DNA of 64,000 nucleotides. Origin: Paraburkholderia tropica (lineage in GTDB: Bacteria > Pseudomonadota > Gammaproteobacteria > Burkholderiales > Burkholderiaceae). The position numbers were made by a program, and so were the translations under genes. This document shows positions 38,218 through 47,171 of the stretch, piece by piece. Positions within the stretch are counted from its first letter, which is position 1. Each line of letters opens with the position of its first letter. Below the pieces are notes generated by a model. That model ran no database searches. It saw nothing but the letters and a program-made list of their open reading frames with translations, and had not been told where the DNA came from. The stretch covers positions 1-64,000 of the forward strand of contig NZ_FNZM01000002.1 of NCBI RefSeq assembly GCF_900109265.1, given 5' to 3'.

Positions 38218-38391
38218 TGAGTCATTCGAGCGGCGCGGCGTATAAGGTGTCGGCGTGTTGTCCGCGCATTACCGATGTTCACGTGCGCGGTATGATCGAC
38301 AGGTGTTGTACCTGCTGTCCACGCCGCACGTAACAGTAGCGATGGGCGTGCGCCGCGCGCGCGTCCATTCATCCAAGCGAGGGAGATCCGC

Positions 38392-39180
38392 ATGACCGAT
38401 TCCGCAGGCGCCGTTCCGCCGTTCCCGGGCTTTCCCGGTTTTCCGCCCGCCGAAATGCTCGACCGCATGTGGGGGATGATGCGCCTCACGCCGTTCGGCA
38501 GCGCGTTTCCCGGCAGCGAGCCGGGTGCGGGGCAGGGACTCGGGCCGTCGCTTTCGATGATGTCCGACATGATGACGCCGCTGACCAACATCGAGGAACT
38601 CGACAAGCGCATCACCGATCTGCGCGCCGTCGAGCAGTGGCTCAAGCTCAATCTGAGCATGCTCCAGTCGGCGATCCAGGCGCTCGAAGTGCAGCGCGCG
38701 ACGCTCTCCACGCTGCGCGCGTTCGGCGCGTTCGCGCAAGCGCAGATGAGCCCGCCGCCCGAGCCCGAGCACGCCGCGCCGCGTCAGGCTGAAGCGAAGC
38801 CGGGCGCGCGCGCCGAATCCGATGCCGATGCCGCGGACGACGCCGAGCCGCCGCCGGGTTTCGATGCCTCGGCGTGGTGGAACCTGCTGCAATCGCAGTT
38901 CAACCAGCTTGCGCAGTTCGCGATGGCGCAGCCGGCCGCGGCGGCGCAGGCCGCGCAGGCGGCGGCCGAAGCGGCGGCGTCGGCGGGAGCTGCGGGAAGC
39001 GCGGGCGGCGCGGGATCGTCGGCGGATGCGCACGCAAGCGGCGCGCGGGCCGCGCCGCGCGCGAAGCCGTCGGCCAAGCGCAGCAGCGGCAGTAGCGGCA
39101 GCAGCGGCAGCACGGGTGGCGCGAGCCGCACGACGGCGCGCGGCACGAAGAAGGCGCCCGCGCAGCCCGACCAGGGCTGA
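38392..39180 (+). CDS. phaM: PhaM-family polyhydroxyalkanoate granule regulatory protein
   Basis: A 262-residue PhaM protein. The conserved N-terminus has [21 protein letters not shown], and the core is [22 protein letters not shown] with [19 protein letters not shown]. The rest is Ala-rich, then Ser/Gly/Lys-rich with a basic end ([20 protein letters not shown]) like histone-H1-type tails. In Ralstonia PhaM activates PHA synthase PhaC1 and tethers granules to the nucleoid through its basic C-terminus. The ATG follows AGGGAG. A patatin gene follows after 63 bases. Confidence 0.92.
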   Translation: MTDSAGAVPPFPGFPGFPPAEMLDRMWGMMRLTPFGSAFPGSEPGAGQGLGPSLSMMSDMMTPLTNIEELDKRITDLRAVEQWLKLNLSMLQSAIQALEVQRATLSTLRAFGAFAQAQMSPPPEPEHAAPRQAEAKPGARAESDADAADDAEPPPGFDASAWWNLLQSQFNQLAQFAMAQPAAAAQAAQAAAEAAASAGAAGSAGGAGSSADAHASGARAAPRAKPSAKRSSGSSGSSGSTGGASRTTARGTKKAPAQPDQG

Positions 39181-39243
39181 GGGCGCGCGGCGCGCCGCGC
39201 TGGCGGTGCGCGCGGAACATGAGGAACGGGGAGCGTCGGCATC

Positions 39244-40515
39244 ATGCGGCTAGCGCTCGTGATGATGGGCGGCGGAGCACGCGCGGCTTACCAGGCCGGC
39301 GCGCTGCGTGCGCTCGCGGAACTCGCCGCGCAGGCCGATCCGCTGCGCCGCGCGATGCCGTTCACGGTGATCTGCGGCACCTCGGCGGGCGCGATCAACG
39401 CCACCTCCATCGCGAGTCACGCCGATAACTTCGCGCTCGGTGCCGCCCGTCTCGCCGATTTCTGGGCGGATCTGCGCGCCGACAAGGTCTATCGCACCGA
39501 CTGGCCCGGCATCGCGGCGGCGGGCGGCCGCTGGCTCGCGGCGCTCGCGTTCGGCTGGGCGACCTTCGGACTCGGCGCGCGACGCACGCCGCGCACGCTG
39601 TTCGACAACGCGCCGCTCGCGCACTTCCTCGCCGCCACGCTCGACTTCCACCGCATCGAACAGATGCTCGATCAGCGCCTGCTGCACGCGCTCGCGGTGA
39701 CGGCGCTCAGCTATTCGTCCGGGCGGCACCTGACCTTCTATCAGGCGAGCGAGCCGATTCAGGCCTGGCGGCGCGCCCAGCGCACGGCGCGCATGGTGGC
39801 GCTCACGCCCGAGCATCTGCTGGCGTCGGCGGCGATTCCGTATGTGTTTCCTGCCGTGCGCCTCGAACTCGACGGTCATCACGAATATTTCGGCGACGGT
39901 TCGATCCGCCAGATCGCGCCGCTCTCGCCCGCGATTCACTTTGGCGCCGAGCGCATCGTCGTGATCGGCGCGAGCGCGCCGTCGCCCGGCGCAGCCATGC
40001 CCGAAGCGCCCGAAGTGGCCGAAGCGCCCGAAGTGCTGATGGCGCGCGCCGACAGCGACGTCTACCCGACGCTCGCGCAAATCGGCCAGCAGGTGCTCGC
40101 GAGCGTGTTTCTCGATGCGCTGGGCGCCGACATCGAGCGCATCGAGCACGTCAACCGCATGGTCCTGCAACTGCCGCACACGGTCGAGCCGGAAAGCGGC
40201 TGGCGGCATATCGAGGTGCTCGCGATCGGGCCGAGCGAGCGCATCGAGCTGATCGCGGCGCGCCATTTGCAGCGGCTGCCGCTGTCCGTGCGGATGCTGC
40301 TCGGCGCGGTGGGCGGCAATCGCGCGTCGGGTGCGGCGTTCGCCAGCTATCTGCTGTTCGAGCGCGAGTTCACGCAGGCGCTGATCGATCTCGGCTACCG
40401 CGACACGCTCGCCCGGCGCGACACGATTCTGAGCTGGCTGAGCGCGCCGTCCGGACGGCCGTCCGGTGTCGCGTCGACGCCGTCCGAGCCGCACCCGGAG
40501 GCGTCCCGGAACTGA
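39244..40515 (+). CDS. Patatin-like phospholipase
   Basis: A 423-residue patatin-domain protein. GGGARAAYQAGAL (about 9-21) forms the oxyanion hole, GTSAGAINA gives nucleophile Ser47, and the Asp of the catalytic dyad is in YFGDGSIRQ. The C-terminal 200 residues are longer than a minimal patatin and helical. It would hydrolyse acyl ester bonds in lipids, and bacterial patatins also include PHA-granule and effector proteins. No signal peptide is seen, so cytoplasmic. It follows phaM after 63 bases and may share its transcript, which hints at a granule link. Confidence 0.87.
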   Translation: MRLALVMMGGGARAAYQAGALRALAELAAQADPLRRAMPFTVICGTSAGAINATSIASHADNFALGAARLADFWADLRADKVYRTDWPGIAAAGGRWLAALAFGWATFGLGARRTPRTLFDNAPLAHFLAATLDFHRIEQMLDQRLLHALAVTALSYSSGRHLTFYQASEPIQAWRRAQRTARMVALTPEHLLASAAIPYVFPAVRLELDGHHEYFGDGSIRQIAPLSPAIHFGAERIVVIGASAPSPGAAMPEAPEVAEAPEVLMARADSDVYPTLAQIGQQVLASVFLDALGADIERIEHVNRMVLQLPHTVEPESGWRHIEVLAIGPSERIELIAARHLQRLPLSVRMLLGAVGGNRASGAAFASYLLFEREFTQALIDLGYRDTLARRDTILSWLSAPSGRPSGVASTPSEPHPEASRN

Positions 40516-41003
40516 AAGATCGGCGTGCTATCATGGTGTAAGGTTTTTCTGGCCGTCCAGTCAGAGCGACGGAGCGCCGCGAGCCCGCCTTGAGCCGGCT
40601 TCGAGCCTTGTGGCATGCGCCTCCACGCGATTTTCGATGCGATCATCGGGAGACGGCGCTGCGTCATTCTGTCGCAGCGCTGGGACGGTCCGCCGGGGGG
40701 CCGCCGCGTAACACGCGGGCGAGGCGGCCAGGCGGCGTGGGCAACGCGAACCGGCGGCCCCGCGGACATTTCGGCAGCCGGGTTCGAGGCACGGTGCAAC
40801 TACCCAGAACCCACGACGGCGCCTTTCACTCCGGCAGCGCGGATTGCCGCTCGACAGGAAACAATCTGTTTAGCCGCGGTGAGATTGCGTCCAGACGGCC
40901 GGTTACCGCGTAAAATTAAACGCTTTTCGCCTGTACGCCGCGTGAGGGCACGCGCCGCAGGCGGCACGCTACAAGTCGTCATGCGCAGAACAGGGGCGGG
41001 ACT
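40516..41003. other. 488-base gap upstream of the diiron protein gene
   Basis: No gene is supported. The stretch is GC-rich with broken Arg-rich frames. TAAAAT at 40911-40916 resembles a -10, with TTGCGT 20 bases upstream (too far for a standard promoter). An AT-rich patch about 40855-40925 probably marks the promoter of the downstream gene. Confidence 0.5.
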
Positions 41004-41873
41004 ATGAACACGATGCTTTATCCGGAACTTTACAAGTCGCTCGAATCGGTCCGATGGGACATGGAGAAGGACATTCCGTGGGACCAATTCGACGCGTCGC
41101 TCCTGACCGACGAGCAGGCCGCGACCATCAAGATGAACGCGATCACCGAATGGTCGGCGCTGCCGGCCACGGAAATGTTCCTGCGTGACAACCATCACGA
41201 CAGCGACTTTTCCGCGTTCATGAGCGTGTGGTTCTTCGAAGAACAGAAGCACTCGCTCGTGCTGATGGAATACCTGCGCCGCTTCAAGCCGGAAATGGTG
41301 CCGACCGAAGAAGAACTGCACGCCGTGCGCTTCGAATTCGATCCGGCGCCGCCGCTCGAAACGCTCATGCTGCACTTCTGCGGCGAAATCCGCCTGAACC
41401 ACTGGTATCGCCGCGCTGCCGAATGGCACACGGAGCCGGTCATCAAGGCCATCTACGAAACCATTTCGCGCGACGAAGCGCGTCATGGCGGCGCGTACCT
41501 GCGCTACATGAAGAAGGCGCTCGTGAACTGCGGCGACGTCGCGCGCGCGGCCTTCGCGAAGATCGGCGTGCTGATGGCGTCGGCGCGTCGCACCGAAAAG
41601 CCGCTGCACCCCACGAACCTGCACGTGAACCAGGCGCTGTTCCCGCGCGACACGGTGCAATCGCGCCTGCCCGATCCGGAATGGCTCGAACGCTGGCTCG
41701 ACGACCAGATCCGCTTCGACGACGGCTGGGAAAAGAAGGTCATCGAACGCATTCTGCACAACCTGTCGATCCTGTTCGAACGCACGTTCAGCACGGCGCA
41801 GGAACTGAACCGCTACCGCAAGGAAGTGGTGCAGCGCCTGCAGGCCGAGCAGGGCACGCAGCAGCCGGCCTGA
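41004..41873 (+). CDS. Ferritin-like diiron protein, acyl-ACP-desaturase-like
   Basis: A 289-residue helical protein with two ExxH motifs in a four-helix arrangement: Glu80-Gln-Lys-His83 (WFFEEQKHS) and Glu158-Ala-Arg-His161 (SRDEARHGGAY). Extra carboxylates lie in AITEWSALPATEMF and CGEIRLNHWYRR. That pattern (EExxH and DExRH) matches plant-type soluble acyl-ACP desaturases and related bacterial proteins. It would use oxygen and electrons to introduce a double bond or oxidise a fatty acyl chain. A ferredoxin gene exists elsewhere in the window, but linkage is not shown. Substrate and redox partner are inferred. Lies upstream of rfaE2. Confidence 0.82.
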   Translation: MNTMLYPELYKSLESVRWDMEKDIPWDQFDASLLTDEQAATIKMNAITEWSALPATEMFLRDNHHDSDFSAFMSVWFFEEQKHSLVLMEYLRRFKPEMVPTEEELHAVRFEFDPAPPLETLMLHFCGEIRLNHWYRRAAEWHTEPVIKAIYETISRDEARHGGAYLRYMKKALVNCGDVARAAFAKIGVLMASARRTEKPLHPTNLHVNQALFPRDTVQSRLPDPEWLERWLDDQIRFDDGWEKKVIERILHNLSILFERTFSTAQELNRYRKEVVQRLQAEQGTQQPA

Positions 41874-41931
41874 CGCCGGCGCGCTTTCAGGCGTGCCTCG
41901 CGGCGCGCCCCGAAGCGCCCACGCATCAAGA

Positions 41932-41966
41932 AAACGGCCCGGTACGCTCGCGCGTCCGGGCCGTTT
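41932..41966 (+). terminator. Hairpin after the diiron protein gene
   Basis: AAACGGCCCGG (41932-41942) pairs with CCGGGCCGTTT (41956-41966). A 13-base loop and a short T3 arm make it a weak terminator, 48 bases before rfaE2. Confidence 0.6.
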
Positions 41967-42014
41967 CACGTTGTTCATTTCCCTGATCCGTTCACTTTTT
42001 TCGAGTCACATCCG

Positions 42015-42497
42015 ATGCCCGCTTCCTTCGAACGCAAGATCACGACGCGCGAAGCGCTCGCGCAGATGCGCGCCTCGTTGCCCGGTCCGGTGGTCTTCAC
42101 CAACGGCGTCTTCGACATTCTCCATCGCGGCCACGTCACCTATCTCGCCGATGCCAGGGCGCTCGGCGCGACGCTGATCGTCGGCGTGAACAGCGACGCT
42201 TCGGTGAAGCGGCTCGGCAAGGGCGACGATCGTCCGATCAACAACGAAAACGACCGCATGGCGCTGCTGGCGGCGCTCGAAAGCGTGGATTGGGTGGTGC
42301 AGTTCGGCGAGCAGACGCCGATCGAGCTGATCGAAGCCGTGCGTCCCGACATTCTCGTGAAGGGCGGCGACTACGATATGGACGCGCTGCCCGAGTCGGC
42401 GCTCGTGCGTGGCTGGGGCGGCAAGGCGCTGGCGATTGCGTTCGAGCACGATCGCTCGACCACCAAGCTGTTGCAGAAGGTGCGCGCGCAATCCTGA
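42015..42497 (+). CDS. rfaE2: D-glycero-beta-D-manno-heptose 1-phosphate adenylyltransferase
   Basis: A 160-residue nucleotidyltransferase of the RfaE domain II type. The HIGH motif is in FTNGVFDILHRGHVTYL (HRGH at 37-40), with LIVGVNSDASVKRLGKG, DDRPINNENDRMALL and PDILVKGGDYDMDAL downstream. It adds AMP to heptose-1-phosphate to give ADP-heptose for the LPS inner core. As in Betaproteobacteria, the kinase domain (RfaE1) is encoded separately and is not in the window. Sequence is complete. A weak hairpin separates it from the diiron gene. Confidence 0.96.
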   Translation: MPASFERKITTREALAQMRASLPGPVVFTNGVFDILHRGHVTYLADARALGATLIVGVNSDASVKRLGKGDDRPINNENDRMALLAALESVDWVVQFGEQTPIELIEAVRPDILVKGGDYDMDALPESALVRGWGGKALAIAFEHDRSTTKLLQKVRAQS

Positions 42498-42546
42498 GCG
42501 ATTGCGCGATGCGGTAACGCGTGCGGACCGGCGCCGCGCGCCAGAC

Positions 42547-42786
42547 TTATTGCGCGAGCGTCGACGCCTGGATGGCCGGATCGGCCACCGGGCCGCCCAC
42601 CACGGGCACGTCCACGGACTCGGACGGCTTGATCGGCCGCACCGTGAGTCCCTCCGGATGGATCTGCCGGTTCAGATGCTGACGTTCGAGCGAGCCCGAA
42701 GCGGGCGTGGGGCCGAACAGACCGCGAATCGCCGCGAAGGCGAGCAGGTTGGCGAGAATCAGGATGGCGATCAGCCAGCGCAGCAT
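42547..42786 (-). CDS. Short membrane-anchored protein, remnant of a SPOR-type protein
   Basis: A 79-residue protein with one N-terminal membrane helix (MLRWLIAILILANLLAFAAI) and a short periplasmic tail. Proteins with this start (MLxWL-LLLANLLAF) usually sit right after coaX in Burkholderia and carry a C-terminal SPOR domain, which is absent here. It could be a shortened relative or a different small membrane protein. It is 118 bases from coaX in the same direction. Function unknown. Confidence 0.65.
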   Translation of the reverse strand: MLRWLIAILILANLLAFAAIRGLFGPTPASGSLERQHLNRQIHPEGLTVRPIKPSESVDVPVVGGPVADPAIQASTLAQ

Positions 42787-42904
42787 CGTGTGAAACTCCG
42801 TCGAAATCGTGGTTCGAATAGGTGGGCGCCGTGCAATGCAGCGCCTCGATTGGGCTCGGGCTTGAGCCGTGTTTAGCCTGGATTGGCTTGGATTTAGCCC
42901 GGAT

Positions 42905-43720
42905 TTAGCCCGACCGCGCGATCAGCGCGAGACCGGCAAGCACCAGCGCGTCGTGGCGAGTATGCGGCACCTTGAGCGCCGCTGTCACTTCGGCCGCCGC
43001 GCCGCCGCTCACCACCAGCCGGACCGGCATTTTCCACGCATCTTGCAAATCGGCCCACGCGCGCTCGATCAGGCCCGCCTGCGCCAGCGCGCAGCCCGCC
43101 GAGATCGAGCGTTTCGTGTCGGTGGCGAAAAGCGGGCCGCGCTCCGGCGCGTCGATCAGGCCGCGCGCGTGCTGCGCGTCGAGCACCGGCAATTGCGCGG
43201 TGTGCTCGCCGAGCGCGCGCATCATCAGCGTCCAGCCGGGCGCGATCAGGCCGCCGACGAAGGTGCCGTCGGCGCGCAGCGCTTCGAGCGTGGTCGCGGT
43301 GCCGAAGGTGGCGATCAGCAGCGGTTCGCCGGGAAAGGCCGCGTGCGCGCCGATCATGCCGGCCCAGCGGTCGCTGCCGAGCGCGTCGGGCGTGCTGTAG
43401 CCGTTGGTCACGCCGCCTTGCTGCTCGCACGCGCGGATCACCGTGCGCGCGAGGCCGGGCCAGCGCGCGTCGAGCGCGGCGTCGAGGCGGCGCGCGACGG
43501 CTTCACCGGCGACGTTCGAGATCCATGCGCCGCCGGGTGCGGGCAGCGTCGCCCAATCCGCGAAATCGAGCCGGGCGTTGGGTGCTGTGTCCTGCGCTTC
43601 CCGATTCGCGTGATCCGCCGCGCCCGCGTGCAGACGCGTGCCGTCGGCGGCCACGAAGGCCCATTTGATGCGGCTGTTTCCGGCGTCGATCAGCAGACAA
43701 GGCGCGGCTGCGCGGCTCAT
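42905..43720 (-). CDS. coaX: Type III pantothenate kinase
   Basis: A 271-residue CoaX. The phosphate-binding motif [15 protein letters not shown] (9-23) is followed by [30 protein letters not shown] and [17 protein letters not shown], the classic type III signatures of the ASKHA fold. It phosphorylates pantothenate with ATP, needs a monovalent cation and is not inhibited by CoA. The start at 43720 overlaps the birA stop as ATGA. Linkage of birA and coaX is usual for betaproteobacteria. Confidence 0.95.
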   Translation of the reverse strand: MSRAAAPCLLIDAGNSRIKWAFVAADGTRLHAGAADHANREAQDTAPNARLDFADWATLPAPGGAWISNVAGEAVARRLDAALDARWPGLARTVIRACEQQGGVTNGYSTPDALGSDRWAGMIGAHAAFPGEPLLIATFGTATTLEALRADGTFVGGLIAPGWTLMMRALGEHTAQLPVLDAQHARGLIDAPERGPLFATDTKRSISAGCALAQAGLIERAWADLQDAWKMPVRLVVSGGAAAEVTAALKVPHTRHDALVLAGLALIARSG

Positions 43721-44631
43721 GCGCCGCCGCCCGCGAGACGCAGCGAGACGTCGCCGGTCGTGACCGATTCGCGGCCGTTCGGGGTGTCGACGAGCAACTG
43801 GCCGTTCTCGTCCACGCCGACGGCAATGCCGCGCATCAGTTCGGCGCCCTGTTCGTAGAGCGCGATTTCGCGGCCCGCGTAGGCGTGGCACGCGTTCCAG
43901 CGCGCCTGGAACGAGGCGAAGCCGTTTGCGCCGAAGCGCGCGAGCGCGTCTTCGAGCGCATTGAGTTCGGCGGCCAGCACATCGGTGAGATTCGCGCCGG
44001 GCCACACGCGCGAGAGCGCCGTGGGCGCGGCGCCGGGCACGGGCGCGGCTTGCTGCGCGGCGGGGTCGGCGTTCAGCGCTTCGACCTTCGCGGCCAGTGC
44101 GTCCGCGCCGCGCACATTGGTGCCGATGCCGATCACCACCGCCGTCGCGTCGGGCGTGCTCCACGCCGTTTCCACCAGAATCCCCACCAGCTTGTCGCCT
44201 TCGAGCAGGACGTCGTTCGGCCATTTCAGCGCGATCTGGCCGGGCGCGCTCACGGGCAGCGTGCGCAGGCCGTCGACGAGCGCCGAGCCGACCGCGAGAC
44301 TCAATCCCGCGAGTCCTTCGATCGGGCGCGGGATCACGCAGGCGAGCGAGAACAGCAGCGCGTCGCCGGGCTGGGCGACCCAGCTGCGGCCGCGCCGGCC
44401 GCGGCCCGCGGTCTGCAGATACGCCACGCGCACGAGCGGACGCGCGAGCGCGTTGGTGCGATGGGGCAGCGCTTTCAGGCGCGCCATCAGGTCGGCATTG
44501 GTGGAGCCGGTTTCCTCGACGATTTCGATCGGCCAGTCGTTGGCGGCCGGGCCGAACAGCGTCACCGCGCGGTCGCGGTCGATGCGCCAGTCGTCGGCGC
44601 GCGGAGCGGGGGTGGGGGGCGTCGCATTCAT
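43717..44631 (-). CDS. birA: Biotin-[acetyl-CoA-carboxylase] ligase (group I, no DNA-binding domain)
   Basis: A 304-residue ligase. The adenylation motif [17 protein letters not shown] (GRGRRG about 76-81) is preceded by [35 protein letters not shown] gives the catalytic Lys, and the C-terminal SH3-like domain ends the protein. The N-terminal winged helix of E. coli BirA is absent, so it ligates biotin but should not repress. It overlaps coaX by ATGA. The gene is divergent from the Mla-type operon across a 400-base region. Confidence 0.94.
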   Translation of the reverse strand: MNATPPTPAPRADDWRIDRDRAVTLFGPAANDWPIEIVEETGSTNADLMARLKALPHRTNALARPLVRVAYLQTAGRGRRGRSWVAQPGDALLFSLACVIPRPIEGLAGLSLAVGSALVDGLRTLPVSAPGQIALKWPNDVLLEGDKLVGILVETAWSTPDATAVVIGIGTNVRGADALAAKVEALNADPAAQQAAPVPGAAPTALSRVWPGANLTDVLAAELNALEDALARFGANGFASFQARWNACHAYAGREIALYEQGAELMRGIAVGVDENGQLLVDTPNGRESVTTGDVSLRLAGGGA

Positions 44632-44760
44632 GGTGCGTATTGTAGTGGCTGCACGGCGTGTGGGCGGTGCGGGACAGGCCGCCGCGAGCGCGTGGGTATC
44701 GAAGCCGGTCTGGCGCGATTTACCGGCGATTTGCCTGATTTTTAGGCAAATTCACAGGCG

Positions 44761-44889
44761 GCCCACAGGCTGCCAACAGCTTATCCACGGATTCATCCAC
44801 AGGCGCGTGCGGCTTTTCGCGTCGGCGCGCCGCGTATTCCACAGCGCGCCCACAGCGTACCAACAGGTCATCCACAGATTTGTCCACAG
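44761..44889 (+). repeat. Two diverged direct repeats carrying DnaA-box-like sequences
   Basis: Copies at 44761-44802 and 44848-44889 match at 34 of 42 positions without gaps. Box-like sequences, each one mismatch from TTATCCACA, are TTATCCACG (44781-44789), TCATCCACA (44793-44801), TCATCCACA (44868-44876) and TTGTCCACA (44880-44888), all in the same direction. A fifth, TATTCCACA (44835-44843), has two mismatches. Confidence 0.85.
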
Positions 44890-44993
44890 CCCGCGCCGCC
44901 GCCGTTTGGCTCGCGGCGGAGTTCGGGCGGAACCGGCGCGGGATCGATGCAGAATCGGTGCGCGCTCGCACCGCCGAAACGGGGCGCGTTCGA

Positions 44994-44999
44994 TACAAT
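44994..44999 (+). promoter_or_regulatory. -10-like element upstream of mlaE
   Basis: TACAAT, 34 bases before the proposed TTG start of mlaE. No clear -35 element is seen. Transcription starting near 45005 would leave a short leader. Confidence 0.4.
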
Positions 45000-45032
45000 G
45001 TTTAATCATTTCTTCCGTCCGAGCGCCCCGCC

Positions 45033-46166
45033 TTGACTCAAGAGACGCCGCCTGGCCTCGAAATCGCGGCCGGCAACCAGGGAAAGATCGTGCGCCTGTC
45101 CGGCCAGTGGACCGCGCTCGCGCTCGCACGCGACCGCGATCAGGGCGGCGTGGCGCGCCGGCTGCGCGCGCTGGTGGGCGAGCGCGTCGGCCAGTGGGAT
45201 CTGTCGCGCGTCGAACGCATGGACCACGTGGGCGGCCAGGCGCTCTGGCGCGTCTGGGGCCACAAGCTGCCCGCCGATCTGGTCGCGCTCACGCAGACCC
45301 AGCGCGACATCTTCGAGCGCATCGCGCTGCTCGATTCGGTGCGCGAGGCGCCCGAGCGCATCGTCAAGATCGATCCGGTCACGAAGCTCGGTCTCGCGAT
45401 CTTCTCGTTCTGGGACCACCTCTACGGCGGCATTTCGATGCTCGGCCGCGTGATCCTCGATTTGCTCTTCATCCTGCGCAAGCCGAAGGCCACGCCCTGG
45501 ATCGAGATTTCCGCGAACGTCTACAACGCAGGCGCCCGCGCGCTGCCGATCACGGCGCTGGTGGCGTTCCTGATCGGCATCGTGCTGTCGTACCTGTCCG
45601 CGCAGCAGTTGCGGCTGTTCGGCGCGAACCAGTTCATCGTCAATATTCTCGGGCTCGCGGTGATTCGCGAGCTTGGTCCCGTGCTTGCGGCCATACTGGT
45701 GGCTGGGCGCTCCGGGTCGGCCATCACCGCGCAGATCGGCGTGATGCGCGTGACCGAGGAGCTCGACGCCATGCGCGTGATGGGCATCTCGCACGGCCTG
45801 CGGCTGATCCTGCCGCGCGTGGTCGCGCTGGGCGTGGCGATGCCGCTGCTCGTCATGTGGACCGACATCATCGCGCTGCTCGGCGGCGCGCTCGCGGCCA
45901 AGGCGGTGCTGGGCATCGACGTATCGTATTTCGTGCGTTCGCTGCCGGGCGTGGTGCCGATCGCAAATCTCTGGATCGGGCTCGGCAAGGGCGTGGCGTT
46001 CGGCATGCTGGTGGGCATCGTCGGCTGCCACTTCGGCTTTCGCATCAAGGCGAATTCGCAGAGTCTCGGCGAAGGCACGACCACTTCGGTCGTGACCTCG
46101 ATCACCATCGTGATCCTCGCCGACGCCGTGTTCGCCATTCTCTTCCAGAACGTGGGGCTGTCATGA
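45033..46166 (+). CDS. mlaE: MlaE-family lipid ABC transporter permease with N-terminal STAS-like region
   Basis: A 377-residue protein. The first 105 residues are a soluble STAS-like part (GKIVRLSGQWTALALAR, WDLSRVERMDHVGGQALWRVW). The MlaE permease follows, with several membrane helices and the conserved PVLAAILVAGRSGSAITAQIG and MRVTEELDAMRVMGI. With MlaF it forms the inner-membrane ABC core that moves phospholipids between membranes. The start is TTG at 45033 with no clear ribosome-binding site. No in-frame ATG is nearby, so the start is uncertain. The fusion replaces a separate MlaB. Confidence 0.9.
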   Translation: MTQETPPGLEIAAGNQGKIVRLSGQWTALALARDRDQGGVARRLRALVGERVGQWDLSRVERMDHVGGQALWRVWGHKLPADLVALTQTQRDIFERIALLDSVREAPERIVKIDPVTKLGLAIFSFWDHLYGGISMLGRVILDLLFILRKPKATPWIEISANVYNAGARALPITALVAFLIGIVLSYLSAQQLRLFGANQFIVNILGLAVIRELGPVLAAILVAGRSGSAITAQIGVMRVTEELDAMRVMGISHGLRLILPRVVALGVAMPLLVMWTDIIALLGGALAAKAVLGIDVSYFVRSLPGVVPIANLWIGLGKGVAFGMLVGIVGCHFGFRIKANSQSLGEGTTTSVVTSITIVILADAVFAILFQNVGLS

Positions 46167-47122
46167 ACACGTTGAGCACGACCGGAACCCGGGCCACGGC
46201 GTCCACGCCGTCGCCCGGCGCGCTGACCACGACCGGCACGCTGGCCACGCCGCTCAGGGAAGCCGTCGAGGATCTGCCGCTGCCGGCGATCGGCGAGCCG
46301 ATCATCGAGGTGCGCAACCTCACCAAGCGCTACGGGCGCAACATCGTCCATCAGCATCTGAATCTGGATATTCGCCGCGGCGAGATCGTCACCATCGTGG
46401 GCGGCTCGGGCTCGGGCAAGACCACGCTGGTGCGACAGGTTCTCGGGCTCGAGCGGCCCACGTCCGGCACCATCAAGATGTTCGGCGAAGACATCTCGAC
46501 GATCGATCCCGAACGCGCCCGCCTGATGCGCACGCGCACCGGCATGCTGTTTCAGCACGGCGCGCTGTTCTCGTCGCTGTCGGTCTACGACAACATCGCG
46601 CAGCCGGTGCGCGAGCTGGGCGAGGTGCCGGCCGACCTGCTGCGCGACATCGTCATGCTGAAGCTGGAGATGGTCGGGCTGCCGTGCAAGCACGCGTCGA
46701 AAATGCCGGCCGCGCTGTCGGGCGGCATGGTCAAGCGCGTCGGGCTCGCGCGCGCGATCGTGCTGGAGCCCGAGCTGCTGATTCTCGACGAACCGACGGC
46801 GGGGCTCGATCCGCGCTCGTCGGACGAAGTGGTGGAACTGATCAGCACGCTGCATCGCGCGCTGGGCCTGACCGTCGTGCTGATCACGCACGATCTGGAC
46901 GCGATGGTCGCGCTTTCCACGCGCGTGGCCGTGATCGCGGAGCGCAAGGTGCTGGTGGCCGCGCCCGTGGAGGAGGCGGCCGGCGTGGACGATCCGTTCA
47001 TCCGCGAATATTTTCTGGGCATGCGCGGGCGGCGCGCGTTGCAGGCGCTCCCGCCCGAGCGCCGCGCGAAGCTGCCGCCGGCGGCGCTGCTGCCCGCATC
47101 CGTGGGCGTGAAACCGTGCTGA
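46163..47122 (+). CDS. mlaF: MlaF-type ABC transporter ATP-binding protein
   Basis: A 319-residue ATPase. A poorly conserved N-terminal 45 residues is followed by the nucleotide-binding domain: Walker A GGSGSGKTT (80-88), Q-loop LFQHGALFSSL, signature LSGGMVKRVGLARA, Walker B LLILDEPTAGLD and H-loop LITHDLDAMV. It powers the MCE lipid transporter. It overlaps the mlaE stop as ATGA and precedes mlaD by 49 bases. The N-terminal extension is unusual in length for MlaF and may be mis-started; an inner start is possible. Confidence 0.93.
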   Translation: MNTLSTTGTRATASTPSPGALTTTGTLATPLREAVEDLPLPAIGEPIIEVRNLTKRYGRNIVHQHLNLDIRRGEIVTIVGGSGSGKTTLVRQVLGLERPTSGTIKMFGEDISTIDPERARLMRTRTGMLFQHGALFSSLSVYDNIAQPVRELGEVPADLLRDIVMLKLEMVGLPCKHASKMPAALSGGMVKRVGLARAIVLEPELLILDEPTAGLDPRSSDEVVELISTLHRALGLTVVLITHDLDAMVALSTRVAVIAERKVLVAAPVEEAAGVDDPFIREYFLGMRGRRALQALPPERRAKLPPAALLPASVGVKPC

Positions 47123-47171
47123 AGCGCGGGCGTGTCACGAGGCGCAAGGTCGCCAACAAGGGAATCTGACG

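Larger units (their letters stand above)
44632..45032. other. Divergent region between birA and the Mla-type operon, rich in DnaA-like boxes
   Basis: No gene is supported. It contains two diverged 42-base direct repeats (44761-44802 and 44848-44889) that carry four near-consensus DnaA boxes in one orientation. A TACAAT -10-like element lies at 44994-44999. An AT-rich stretch (about 44735-44755) lies to the left of the boxes. Confidence 0.7.

Noticed and set aside
40615-41007. A 130-codon frame in the gap before the diiron protein gene
   Set aside because: Arg/Gly-rich noise without motifs. It overlaps the probable promoter patch.
44632-45032. Chromosome replication origin (oriC)
   Set aside because: DnaA-like boxes occur, but none of the genes that usually flank oriC (dnaA, dnaN, rnpA, gidA) is present, and birA and mla genes are housekeeping genes far from it in related genomes.
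44998-45036. A 12-residue leader peptide whose TGA overlaps the mlaE TTG start
   Set aside because: The proposed -10 element overlaps its ATG, so a transcript from that promoter would begin after the codon.
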